Below the pieces are notes generated by a model. It did no database searches. It worked only from the letters and a program-made list of their open reading frames with translations, and had not been told where the DNA came from. Below, one piece after another: positions 1 through 7,203 of a stretch of 20,507 bases of DNA. Made by a program: the position numbers and the translations under genes. Every line of letters starts with the position of its first letter. Within the stretch, counting starts at the first letter, position 1. The stretch covers positions 1-20,507 of the forward strand of contig JAEZKL010000040.1 of assembly GCA_023415475.1 (NCBI GenBank). The letters run 5' to 3'. The stretch is from Bacillota bacterium. Its GTDB lineage: Bacteria > Bacillota > Clostridia > Lachnospirales > Lachnospiraceae.

Positions 1-200
1 AGAACATCTGGGGCTCAGTTACGATAAATGAGCGTGGACAGGTGGTTATACCAAAGGCCGCCCGCGAGCAATTCAACCTGGTTCCGGGGCAGAGATTGAT
101 ACTCTTAAGCGAGGATGGCGAAGGCTACGCCCTGGTTCCGGCGGAGATATTTGAAAAGAAGATGGAAGAGATGACAAAGTTCGCTTCTGCTAAACTATAG
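1..200 (+). CDS. AbrB/MazE/SpoVT-type DNA-binding protein, 5' partial
   Basis: The frame that reads from base 3 to the TAG at 198-200 encodes the last 65 residues of a small protein whose start lies outside the window. The visible text opens with a swapped-hairpin AbrB-type core: a GSVTINERGQVVIPKAAR stretch, then a NLVPGQRLILL strand. The GQVVIPK segment is the hallmark of the SpoVT/AbrB fold, which dimerises and binds DNA through the paired hairpins. A short helical tail (EIFEKKMEEMTKFASAKL) follows. Such proteins act either as stand-alone transition regulators or as the antitoxin half of a toxin-antitoxin pair. No toxin gene follows here, so a stand-alone regulator is more likely, but the upstream neighbour is not visible. 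The target genes cannot be told from this sequence. Confidence 0.85.
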   Translation, partial: NIWGSVTINERGQVVIPKAAREQFNLVPGQRLILLSEDGEGYALVPAEIFEKKMEEMTKFASAKL

Positions 201-397
201 AAGTTATCAATTAGAATATTCTTAATTAAGCTGTTGTGCGATTAAATTCCAGTTTGCTGGGTTAAGCAAAAGCTCATGAAAGTGAAAATTTCTACAAAGC
301 AACTAATCAATTATATTTTTATATTAATAACTCAAAGTTTCAGTTAAGTCATCTAATGCTGATACTATCACTACATCTGAGTTAGGTGATGAATTAC

Positions 398-409
398 TTT
401 TCATGAAAA
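398..409. repeat. 12-bp perfect palindrome in the spacer
   Basis: The bases TTTTCATGAAAA read the same on both strands. The site lies 55 bp past the end of the minus-strand recombinase gene and about 200 bp past the AbrB-type gene. I see no other gene, RNA or clear terminator in the 201-463 spacer, which is strongly AT-rich. The site could be a protein-binding site, or chance in AT-rich DNA. Confidence 0.4.
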
Positions 410-463
410 TAAAGTACATTTTTAAACAAATTTCTAAAATATTTTTTCAGTTATTATATTTAT

Positions 464-1519
464 TTATTTATTTTCCCTCAGCTTAACAACATTAGCGGCA
501 CTACGGCGGCGGCTGTCTTCAATCGCTGCGTAGTGCTTCTTTGTGGTATTAACGTCCTTGTGGCCAAGTACATCGGCAACGAGATAGATATCACCGGTCT
601 CGCGATATAAGCTGGTACCGTAGGTGCTACGGAGCTTGTGGGGGGTGATCTTCTTAAGCTTTGTGACAGTGGAGGCGTATTTCTTCACGAGGTTTTCAAC
701 AGAACGTACATTGATACGCTTTTGCTGAAGGGAGAGAAAGAGGGCATTGGAATGACCTTCGCAGGGAACAATCTGCTTGCGTTCCTCCAGATAAGCCAGG
801 ATTGCTTCTCTGACTTCCTCACCAAAATATACAATTACCTCATAACCACCTTTTCTGCGGATTTTAATTCCGTTGTTCTCGAAATCTACATCATTGATAT
901 CCAGGCCGACACATTCGGAGACACGAATGCCTGTCCCAAGCAGGAGTGTCATCATTGCCAAATCGCGTAATTTCGTCTTCTCATGATATTTCTGTTGTGA
1001 TTTGGTCATGTTATTGGCGGTTTCCACCTCATCCAAAAGCTTTGCTACCTCATCGATCTCAAGACGGATGATTTCCTTATCATGAAGCTTAGGTACACTA
1101 ATCAGGGAAGCCGGGTTTGTCGTAATCATTTCTTTCTTAAAATAATAATTATAGAAGCTGCGAAGAGATACCAGCTTGCGCTTTTTCCCCTTCTCGGCAT
1201 TCAGATGTTCCTTCTCGTCGGACGATTTATAATAGGTAAGGTAATCCAGATATTCTTCAATGTCGATTGACTTGATCTGATCCAAAAGCTCAACACGGAA
1301 TTCCGTGATCGGTGTATTCTTCAGAGAGGCGTTGGAATGCTTAAGCCACTCGAAGAAGACCCCCAGATCATAAGCATAGGCGATTCTCGTACGGGAAGAG
1401 GTAGTTGGTTCGATTCCGCGAAAGAAATATTTGCAGAAGTGTGGCAGCTTTTCCTCCAGCATACGTAGCTTCACAGTATTGTCTATATTCACTTGATCAT
1501 GATAATTACGTTCTACCAT
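464..1519 (-). CDS. XerS-like tyrosine recombinase
   Basis: This is a tyrosine recombinase that cuts and rejoins DNA through a covalent phosphotyrosine; single Xer recombinases of this length resolve chromosome dimers at a dif site in streptococci. Counting from the longest possible start at 1531, a SAM-like core-binding domain spans about 40-150 and the catalytic domain about 155-350. The whole active site is visible: R203 (GTGIRVSE), K227 (RRKGG), H298 and R301 (TPHKLR), H324 (LGHKD) and nucleophile Y334 (HYAAI). Length (351-355 aa) matches XerS rather than the roughly 300-residue XerC/XerD. A GTG at 1531 is possible, but it overlaps the only ribosome binding site (GAGGT, 1525-1529). The second of two ATGs, at 1519, has the best spacing, so I chose it; ATG 1522 is also possible. 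The ttcA-like gene lies 58 bp upstream on the same strand. A role as a phage or transposon integrase cannot be excluded, but no other mobile-element gene is present. Confidence 0.85.
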   Translation of the reverse strand: MVERNYHDQVNIDNTVKLRMLEEKLPHFCKYFFRGIEPTTSSRTRIAYAYDLGVFFEWLKHSNASLKNTPITEFRVELLDQIKSIDIEEYLDYLTYYKSSDEKEHLNAEKGKKRKLVSLRSFYNYYFKKEMITTNPASLISVPKLHDKEIIRLEIDEVAKLLDEVETANNMTKSQQKYHEKTKLRDLAMMTLLLGTGIRVSECVGLDINDVDFENNGIKIRRKGGYEVIVYFGEEVREAILAYLEERKQIVPCEGHSNALFLSLQQKRINVRSVENLVKKYASTVTKLKKITPHKLRSTYGTSLYRETGDIYLVADVLGHKDVNTTKKHYAAIEDSRRRSAANVVKLRENK

Positions 1520-1538
1520 CATTAACCTCACAATTCTG

Positions 1539-1572
1539 TCTTGTTATTACTATAATCTTGTTATTATTATAA
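1539..1572. repeat. Tandem 17-bp direct repeat upstream of the recombinase gene
   Basis: Two adjacent 17-bp units, TCTTGTTATTACTATAA and TCTTGTTATTATTATAA, differ at one base and abut without a gap. They sit 20-53 bp upstream of the ATG at 1519, so they cover the likely promoter or leader. On the minus strand they contain TATAAT-like (1566-1571) and TATAGT-like (1549-1554) hexamers, neither with a good -35 box. Head-to-tail spacing of 17 bp would not place two proteins on exactly the same DNA face. Confidence 0.7.
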
Positions 1573-1589
1573 TAAAGAAGATTTTCGGA

Positions 1590-2324
1590 TTATTCTCTTA
1601 TCTCTCCGGGCTTTGCCCAGCCCTCTATACCACTGGTCTGTACCGCATGGAATAAGCGTTCTCTGAGTCCGGGACTTTCCGTCCCTAAGGACTTGATTAA
1701 TTGCTTTACATATTCTCTCTTGGTGTAACCATCCACCGGACAAGGGTTCTTCACCACCGGTAGATGGAAGGCATTACGAAAGCCCTTGATATCCGGTTCC
1801 TCCACATAGATCATCGGTCGTATTAAGGTGATATCGGAACGGTCCAGATATGTGACGGGAGAGAAGCAGTGAATACGGCCTTCATAGATTAAGGACATCA
1901 TCATCGTCTCAATGACATCATCGTAATGGTGCGCATAAGCCTCTTTATTGCATCCCAGCTCTTTCGCCTTGGTATTGAAGGCTCCTTTTCTCATCTTCGC
2001 ACAGAGAGAACAGGGATTACTTTCCTTGCGGTGTTCGAAGACGATATCCGCTATCTCGGATTCTACAATAGTATAATTGATGTCCAGCTCCTTACACAAA
2101 TCAGCAACGGCTGAAAAATCTAATTCCTTAAAGCCCATATGGACCGTTATGGCTTCAATCTCAAACTTTTTTGGATAAAAACGACGGATTCCCGAGAGTG
2201 CATAGAGGAGGGTCAGGCTGTCCTTGCCGCCGGACACACCAATTGCTATTTTGTCACCGTCCTCAATCATTCTGTAATCGTCCAGAGCTTTTCTCGTATA
2301 ACTAAGCAATTGTTGCAGCTTCAT
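1590..2324 (-). CDS. TtcA-family tRNA 2-thiocytidine-type PP-loop protein
   Basis: The 244-residue cytoplasmic protein belongs to the TtcA branch of the PP-loop ATPases. Characterised TtcA adenylates cytidine 32 of certain tRNAs and replaces its oxygen with sulfur through an iron-sulfur cluster. The ATP-binding P-loop SGGKDS is at residues 31-36. A CSLC pair (C105, C108) and a third cysteine, C195 (NPCP), match the three ligands known for the [4Fe-4S] cluster of TtcA. AHHYDDVIET at 131-140 is the conserved motif of the family. The length is shorter than E. coli TtcA, as is common in Firmicutes. The ATG at 2324 follows a GAAAGG-type ribosome binding site about 10 nt upstream. A promoter lies at 2413-2441. 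The substrate in this organism is inferred from the family, since Gram-positive members are little studied. Confidence 0.85.
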   Translation of the reverse strand: MKLQQLLSYTRKALDDYRMIEDGDKIAIGVSGGKDSLTLLYALSGIRRFYPKKFEIEAITVHMGFKELDFSAVADLCKELDINYTIVESEIADIVFEHRKESNPCSLCAKMRKGAFNTKAKELGCNKEAYAHHYDDVIETMMMSLIYEGRIHCFSPVTYLDRSDITLIRPMIYVEEPDIKGFRNAFHLPVVKNPCPVDGYTKREYVKQLIKSLGTESPGLRERLFHAVQTSGIEGWAKPGEIRE

Positions 2325-2384
2325 ATCTTCATACCTTTCATGCTAAACATTCATGCCATCATAACCATAAATCCGTAGATTTGG

Positions 2385-2394
2385 GTGACGTCAC
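2385..2394. promoter_or_regulatory. 10-bp palindrome in the ttcA-like leader
   Basis: GTGACGTCAC is a perfect palindrome located between the ttcA-like promoter and its start codon. It is about 20 bp downstream of the -10 box, where an operator for a repressor could lie. Chance occurrence is possible. Confidence 0.3.
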
Positions 2395-2412
2395 ACTGTT
2401 CTAGTCTTTGAC

Positions 2413-2441
2413 ATTATATCACATATTTTCCGGAATGAAAA
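2413..2441 (-). promoter_or_regulatory. Housekeeping-type promoter for the ttcA-like gene
   Basis: On the minus strand a TTTTCA -35 box (2436-2441) and a perfect TATAAT -10 box (2413-2418) are separated by 17 bp. The -10 box is preceded by TGA, giving the extended TGn form. The start codon is about 90 bp downstream, leaving a leader of roughly 80 nt. Confidence 0.65.
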
Positions 2442-2787
2442 CCTTCTCCACCTTCTTTGTCTAAAAATGACCATAATCACCGATATATGGATATGGTATT
2501 ACAGTACGCATGCCATTAAGTGAAAGAGTGCATTAATAATTTGTAAGAAACCGTAAATAGTGAATTCTATCGATGTGGAATGTAAATTAACAATTATGTA
2601 ATAAAGAATGATAATTACTCATTCGAAAGACGACTGCTGTAGAGGGTTGTCGATTTGCTCGGAAAAATATTACTACATAGGTAGAATTATGCAGATAGGC
2701 ACTTTGATGATGCAATTCTAATGGTTTTTTAGAAGAAATTTGGTAGAGCAGGTACAAAAAACAATAAAAATGTGATAAATTTGGAAG
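2442..2787. other. Divergent spacer with no supported gene
   Basis: This AT-rich stretch separates the minus-strand ttcA-like promoter from the plus-strand amidase promoter. I found no ribosome binding site followed by a coherent reading frame, no clear terminator and no RNA gene. The minus-strand open frame at 2587-2805 has low-complexity, non-protein-like composition and no ribosome binding site. Confidence 0.5.
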
Positions 2788-2816
2788 TTGACACAGTTTT
2801 AACACTATTTAATACT
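2788..2816 (+). promoter_or_regulatory. Housekeeping-type promoter for the amidase gene
   Basis: A perfect TTGACA (2788-2793) is followed after 17 bp by AATACT (2811-2816), four of six matches to TATAAT. A start near 2823 would give a leader of roughly 90-110 nt before the amidase gene, containing the hairpin at 2855-2883. Confidence 0.6.
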
Positions 2817-2854
2817 ATCGTAATATCTATAATTACAGAAGATAAAATCGGAAC

Positions 2855-2883
2855 ATGTAAGAAATGAAGAATTCTTCTTACAT
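2855..2883 (+). promoter_or_regulatory. Hairpin in the amidase mRNA leader
   Basis: ATGTAAGAA (2855-2863) pairs perfectly with TTCTTACAT (2875-2883) around an 11-nt loop. An overlapping 12-bp palindrome GAAGAATTCTTC (2866-2877) offers a competing fold. There is no T-run after it, so it is not a normal terminator. It ends 27 nt before the AGGAGG ribosome binding site. It could be a stability element or a protein-binding site. Confidence 0.5.
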
Positions 2884-2931
2884 TTACCGACAAATCGAGT
2901 AGATTATGACAGGAGGTTGAAAGTACACAGC

Positions 2932-5661
2932 ATGCATCAAGAATTACAAACGATATTTAACATTACGAATGATAATAAGGTACGTAGCCGTCATCTGGGA
3001 TTAAGGCTAGGCTTTTTTTTGGTAGTAGCCTTCCTGACATTGGGCATTTTTCAAAGCTCTGCATTGGCGGCATCCGGACTACGAATATACAATTATGCTA
3101 CAAAGAAGGAAAGTACCTATACGGATAAGCAGATAAAGGTTACTTTGAATGGGGACACCGTAACAAAGGCTCAGACACCGGGTATTCTGGTCAATGGAAT
3201 TGCAATGGTTCCTTACAATGATGTTTTTGAGAAATCAGAGATCGCTGCAGAATGTAATTATGATAAGGCAGAAGGAACAATTTCCATATCTAAATACGGT
3301 AAGACACTTCAGATGACGATAGGAAGTAAGAAGGCCAGATTAAACGGTCAGACTGTTACCCTGCCTGTCGCACCGATGAAAATTAAATTTGTGAAGGAAG
3401 GCTTGGTTAAGGTATTGGTTCCTTCCAGATTTGTATCGGAAACCTTAGGCCTGAAATACACCTGGATCAGCAATAAGAGCACGGTAGCGATAGAGAAGAC
3501 ATCCTTAATGCTTTCCTATAACGATGGTAAGAAGTTCGAATATACCGGAGCTCAGGGAAAGGTAAATGTCAATGGTAAGGATATTAATCTTGGCAATATG
3601 CCCAGCATTATAACCAATAATACGGCTATGCTACGTGCCAAGGGAGTATTCGCGAGTTCGGCAATTGGAGCTACCTACACCTATAATAATGCCGAAAAGA
3701 CCGTTACCCTGACCAAAGGAAATACTGTTCTGGTTATGACTGTCGGCAGTAATACTGCATATCTGAACGGTAATGCAACGAAGATGGATACCGCTCCGAT
3801 GATTATTACCAATCATAATGTCGGGACCTCTTATGTTATGGTTCCCGGAGGCTTTACCGCTTCCTGCTTAGGCTATGATTATAAATGGAATAATACGACA
3901 AGAACCTCAATGATTACTTCGCATAAGGAGGTAACTACCCCGGGTAATTCCGGTGGCTCTAATTCTTCCCCTGAATTGGGAGACAGCGGTGTCGTTATAG
4001 AGACAGGAACTATCTTAAGTCAATGGATGAGTGATTCGTCACTTTTTGCTATCAGTACAGAGCTGCATGAGCTTAATGCAGAGACTACAGGGGTTAATCC
4101 AGCAGTACTTACATCGGTAACCAGAGATTACAGTACAATGAAACAGAATTCTGAGACCTTTATGATTGCTGCCAATAGCAGCATGGGAAAGGTAACCTCT
4201 TCGAAATCGGATAAGCAGATATCGATACAGGTTGCAAACCTATCCACCACAGATATGACATATCAGATGTATGGTATTTACAGTAACTATGTAAACACCA
4301 TCGGGACCTATGCAAGTCAAGAAGGACAGACAACAATTATATTGGATCTGCTTTCCTCAGAGTGTACTTACGATTTGTCTTTATCTCAGGACAAGCAGAT
4401 ACTCTATGTAACGGTATATTATAATACACTGATTTCAGCAGTGATCGGAACCAATAATGCAGGAGACTATATAACCTTAACCGGTATCAAGCCACTGAAG
4501 GTTACGATGAATCATTCAACCGGATTTCTGAATATTGATTTACCTAATACCACCAATGGTCTTGGGGATATCTATGCGAACCTTACCGGCTCCAAATACA
4601 TTAATTTATTTTATTCGGTTGGCTCGGCAGATAAGACTCAGCTGGTTATCGGTGCAAATATGGGTTATGAATATTACATATCGGAAGTGGATAATAAATA
4701 TTCCATCCTATTCCTAACACCCGGAGCCGTTCAGCAGCCCTCCACGGATCCTCAGACACAACCGGGACCCACGGGGCAGTTTGATCCGAATGAGAGTGAA
4801 ATAATTATTCCTAAGCCTGATGGATTAACTGCTTCAATGATTTCCGATGAAGACGATTACTTTAATCGTAGCTTTATTCTTCGCTTAAGCGGTGATTATA
4901 CCGGGGTCATTAGCAACTCTAACATCATAAATACAAGCAGCAAAGTGGAAAGTATTAATGTGACTCTGAGCAGCAGCAATGTGACGGAGATCCGGTTTAA
5001 AACTTCTAAGCTGCAGGGTTATGAATATACGATGGATGATAAGAATATCTACATCAATATCGGTAATCCAAAGGAAATATATCCGAATATTGTTGTATTG
5101 GATCCGGGACATGGCGGCGGAGCGAATGGTGCTCAGTATTACGGAACGAATGAAAAGGATCTGAACCTCAAGATACTATATACTCTTGGTAAGAAATACT
5201 TCAATCAGGATACCTCGAAGCTTAAGGTCTATTTCACAAGAATTAGTGATGTGGACATGACCCTCAGTAACCGTGCAGCCTTTGCCAGTCAATACGGAGC
5301 GGATTTGTTTGTCAGCTTACATATGAATGCAAATCTTAACAGAACCGTTTATGGTACGGAGGTATATTATTCGACTAGTAATAATAGTCCGAACGGTGCC
5401 GGTCTTACAAGCAAAACCCTGGCTAATATATTCTGTGATAAGATATCAAGTAATCTAGGTACGAAGAATCGCGGCTCAAGATCAGAAAAATATACGGTCG
5501 TACATAAGAATACGGTGCCGGCAGTTTTAATCGAGCTGGGCTTTATGTCAACGGAGAGCGATTTCGCTAAGCTGTCAGATCCAACGTTTCAGGATAAGGC
5601 TGCGAAGACTATCTATGAGACATTATTGGAGGTCTTCCGTACGTATCCCACAGGAAGATAA
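2932..5661 (+). CDS. Exported N-acetylmuramoyl-L-alanine amidase with stalk and AMIN-like domains
   Basis: The protein (909 aa from ATG 2932) is a cell-wall hydrolase that cuts the amide bond between muramic acid and L-alanine. An unusually long N-terminus of about 20 residues precedes a signal peptide ending near ALA-ASG (about residue 46). Two copper-amine-oxidase-type stalk repeats follow (about 65-190 and 200-330), each with an NG-x5-P..MVP/MLR pattern. After a Gly/Ser/Pro linker come AMIN-like beta-rich regions, a second Pro-rich linker near 610, another AMIN-like region (about 635-715), and the Amidase_3 domain at the C-terminus. Zinc ligands H727 (DPGHGG), E741 and H797 (SLHMNA) and catalytic E868 (LIELGFMS) are all present, so the enzyme should be active. 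The start is uncertain: AGGAGG (2911-2916) abuts an in-frame TTG (2917), which is too close, while ATG 2932 is 15 nt away, which is long. The GHL10 gene follows on the same strand. Confidence 0.9.
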   Translation: MHQELQTIFNITNDNKVRSRHLGLRLGFFLVVAFLTLGIFQSSALAASGLRIYNYATKKESTYTDKQIKVTLNGDTVTKAQTPGILVNGIAMVPYNDVFEKSEIAAECNYDKAEGTISISKYGKTLQMTIGSKKARLNGQTVTLPVAPMKIKFVKEGLVKVLVPSRFVSETLGLKYTWISNKSTVAIEKTSLMLSYNDGKKFEYTGAQGKVNVNGKDINLGNMPSIITNNTAMLRAKGVFASSAIGATYTYNNAEKTVTLTKGNTVLVMTVGSNTAYLNGNATKMDTAPMIITNHNVGTSYVMVPGGFTASCLGYDYKWNNTTRTSMITSHKEVTTPGNSGGSNSSPELGDSGVVIETGTILSQWMSDSSLFAISTELHELNAETTGVNPAVLTSVTRDYSTMKQNSETFMIAANSSMGKVTSSKSDKQISIQVANLSTTDMTYQMYGIYSNYVNTIGTYASQEGQTTIILDLLSSECTYDLSLSQDKQILYVTVYYNTLISAVIGTNNAGDYITLTGIKPLKVTMNHSTGFLNIDLPNTTNGLGDIYANLTGSKYINLFYSVGSADKTQLVIGANMGYEYYISEVDNKYSILFLTPGAVQQPSTDPQTQPGPTGQFDPNESEIIIPKPDGLTASMISDEDDYFNRSFILRLSGDYTGVISNSNIINTSSKVESINVTLSSSNVTEIRFKTSKLQGYEYTMDDKNIYINIGNPKEIYPNIVVLDPGHGGGANGAQYYGTNEKDLNLKILYTLGKKYFNQDTSKLKVYFTRISDVDMTLSNRAAFASQYGADLFVSLHMNANLNRTVYGTEVYYSTSNNSPNGAGLTSKTLANIFCDKISSNLGTKNRGSRSEKYTVVHKNTVPAVLIELGFMSTESDFAKLSDPTFQDKAAKTIYETLLEVFRTYPTGR

Positions 5662-5694
5662 AAGAAGAGAATAGAAGAACAATAAACTAATAGG

Positions 5695-5740
5695 AAGCCT
5701 GTCAAAGCCTTTCGTCAAAATGGCTTTGATAGGCTTTTCT
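5695..5740 (+). terminator. Terminator or attenuator between amidase and GHL10 genes
   Basis: A 15-bp stem, AAGCCTGTCAAAGCC (5695-5709) with GGCTTTGATAGGCTT (5722-5736), has one G-T pair and a 12-nt loop, followed by TTTTCT. The T-tract is short. No convincing promoter fits between it and the GHL10 start 24 bp later, so partial read-through is likely if the two genes are co-transcribed. Confidence 0.7.
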
Positions 5741-5763
5741 ACAAAACGAAGGAGCTGATTAGC

Positions 5764-7011
5764 ATGATAAAATATAGAAACCGATCCATTTCGAAGCAAT
5801 TTCTTTGTTTCTTGCTTACCATCGTTCTGCTGATATTGATACCGACTGCAAGGGTGAATGCACAGGAGATAAAAAAGGACGGCGAATTCCAAGCAGTATG
5901 GATCTCTTATCTGGAGTTTCTGGATCGTTTAAAGGACCCGAAGACCGGAGTTGCCGGCTATACCGAGGAGCGCTTTCATCAGGTGGTAGATGAGATGTTT
6001 GACAATGTAGCAGCGATGAAAATGAATGCAGTCGTAGTACATGTTCGTCCCTTCGGTGACGCAATGTATCCGTCAAAATACTTTCCCTGGTCAAAATACA
6101 TCTCGGGAACGCAAGGTAAGAATCCGGGCTTCGATCCGCTAGAGTACATGGTATCGGCAGCACACAAACGGGGTTTACAGTTCCACGCATGGGTCAATCC
6201 CTATCGTATTACCAGCGATACGACAGATGTAAATAAATTATCGAAGGATAATATAGCGAGAAAATGGCTTACAAATAATTCGAAAAAGGATGATCGTAGG
6301 GTGTTATCCTTCGGCGGAGCACTGTATTATAATCCCTCTGACAACTGGGTTCAGGCTCATATTCGCTACGGAATACAGGAGATTGTTGAGAATTATGATG
6401 TGGACGGAATCCATTTTGATGATTATTTCTATCCGACTCTCGGTTCAAATTACAAGAAAAATTTTGATTATAAGGAATATGAGGAATATAGCAGCTGGAG
6501 TAAGGAGAATGGAGTGAAAGTAAAATCCATTGCTGATTGGCGAAGAGATAATGTTAACCGCCTGGTAAAGTATATATATTCGGATATTAAGGAAATCAAC
6601 GAAGAGGTCGATTTTGGTATCAGCCCGGGAGGTTTTCTGGATTATCTGTTGTTAAATGACCAATATTATACGGATATCAAGACCTGGCTCAGTAAACCCG
6701 GCTATATCGATTATATTTGCCCCCAATTATACTGGTCCTTTGAGAATAAAGATTTTCCCTATGATAAAACCCTTGATCGGTGGTTGGAGCTAAGGACAAA
6801 TAAGGATGTGAAGCTGTATGTAGGAATCGCAGCTTATCGCGCCGGATCTTCCTTGGAAAGTGCTTGGAAGGATCCGGATATCCTGAAGGATATGATTGAA
6901 TATGGAAGAGATACCGGATTGGTTGACGGATATCTCTATTTTCGCTACGACTTCTTCTATAGTAAAGCAACCAAGCAAGCGGTTGAAAAGCTCCTTGATA
7001 TAATAAACTGA
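5764..7011 (+). CDS. Exported GHL10-family glycoside hydrolase (DigH/YngK-like)
   Basis: The 415-residue protein belongs to the GHL10 (formerly DUF187) family. A characterised member, E. coli DigH, cleaves peptidoglycan glycan strands stripped of peptides by amidases. A basic start, a hydrophobic segment (about 12-28) and a VNA-QE junction near residue 33 form a signal peptide; there is no lipobox cysteine. The TIM-barrel begins at FQAVWISYLEF. Family motifs include VVVHVRPFGDAMYPSKYFPWS (split over 90-110), FHAWVNPYR (140-148) and VDGIHFDDYFYP (213-224), whose aspartates D219/D220 are the likely catalytic site. GAAGGAG (5748-5754) lies 9 nt before the ATG. Its place directly after an amidase gene fits a two-step glycan turnover, amidase first. 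Substrate is inferred; sugar specificity cannot be read from the sequence. Confidence 0.88.
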   Translation: MIKYRNRSISKQFLCFLLTIVLLILIPTARVNAQEIKKDGEFQAVWISYLEFLDRLKDPKTGVAGYTEERFHQVVDEMFDNVAAMKMNAVVVHVRPFGDAMYPSKYFPWSKYISGTQGKNPGFDPLEYMVSAAHKRGLQFHAWVNPYRITSDTTDVNKLSKDNIARKWLTNNSKKDDRRVLSFGGALYYNPSDNWVQAHIRYGIQEIVENYDVDGIHFDDYFYPTLGSNYKKNFDYKEYEEYSSWSKENGVKVKSIADWRRDNVNRLVKYIYSDIKEINEEVDFGISPGGFLDYLLLNDQYYTDIKTWLSKPGYIDYICPQLYWSFENKDFPYDKTLDRWLELRTNKDVKLYVGIAAYRAGSSLESAWKDPDILKDMIEYGRDTGLVDGYLYFRYDFFYSKATKQAVEKLLDIIN

Positions 7012-7079
7012 TCTTAGATGAAGGCTGTTTCATAACATATTCATTAGCACTATAAAGTCATATTATAGCGAAAATACTC

Positions 7080-7101
7080 AAATATTACATAAATATTACA
7101 T
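7080..7101. repeat. Tandem 11-bp direct repeat upstream of the 7204 gene
   Basis: AAATATTACAT occurs twice without a gap (7080-7090 and 7091-7101). It is followed at once by a short dyad, TGTGT-T-ACACA (7101-7111). The block lies 16-47 bp upstream of the -35 box at 7127. One helical turn per repeat is a usual arrangement for a regulator that binds as a tandem pair. Confidence 0.55.
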
Positions 7102-7126
7102 GTGTTACACAATTATTATAATCTTA

Positions 7127-7155
7127 TTGATTTCCCTGAGAAAATTTGCTAAAAT
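7127..7155 (+). promoter_or_regulatory. Promoter of the 7204-8845 operon
   Basis: TTGATT (7127-7132) and TAAAAT (7150-7155) are separated by 17 bp, and the -10 box is preceded by TGC (extended form). It drives the membrane-anchored protein and, most likely, the transporter gene 19 bp after it. Confidence 0.65.
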
Positions 7156-7203
7156 TGGTCTAATACAACTACCCACGAAGCAATTGAAAGAACGGGGATA
7201 ACG

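Noticed and set aside
398..409. dif site for the XerS-like recombinase
   Set aside because: The 12-bp palindrome lacks the two 11-bp arms with a central spacer expected of a Xer site, and I could not compare it with known dif sequences.
464..1572. The recombinase as integrase of a prophage or integrative element
   Set aside because: No excisionase, phage, conjugation or transposase gene and no att-like long direct repeat is seen; size and motifs match XerS, and the ttcA-like gene beside it is a chromosomal housekeeping type.
2587..2805. Minus-strand open frame of 72 codons in the spacer
   Set aside because: No ribosome binding site, unusual composition, and it overlaps the amidase promoter on the other strand.
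7050..7068. Terminator after the GHL10 gene
   Set aside because: Only a 6-bp AT-rich stem (CTATAA/TTATAG) with no T-run; too weak to call.
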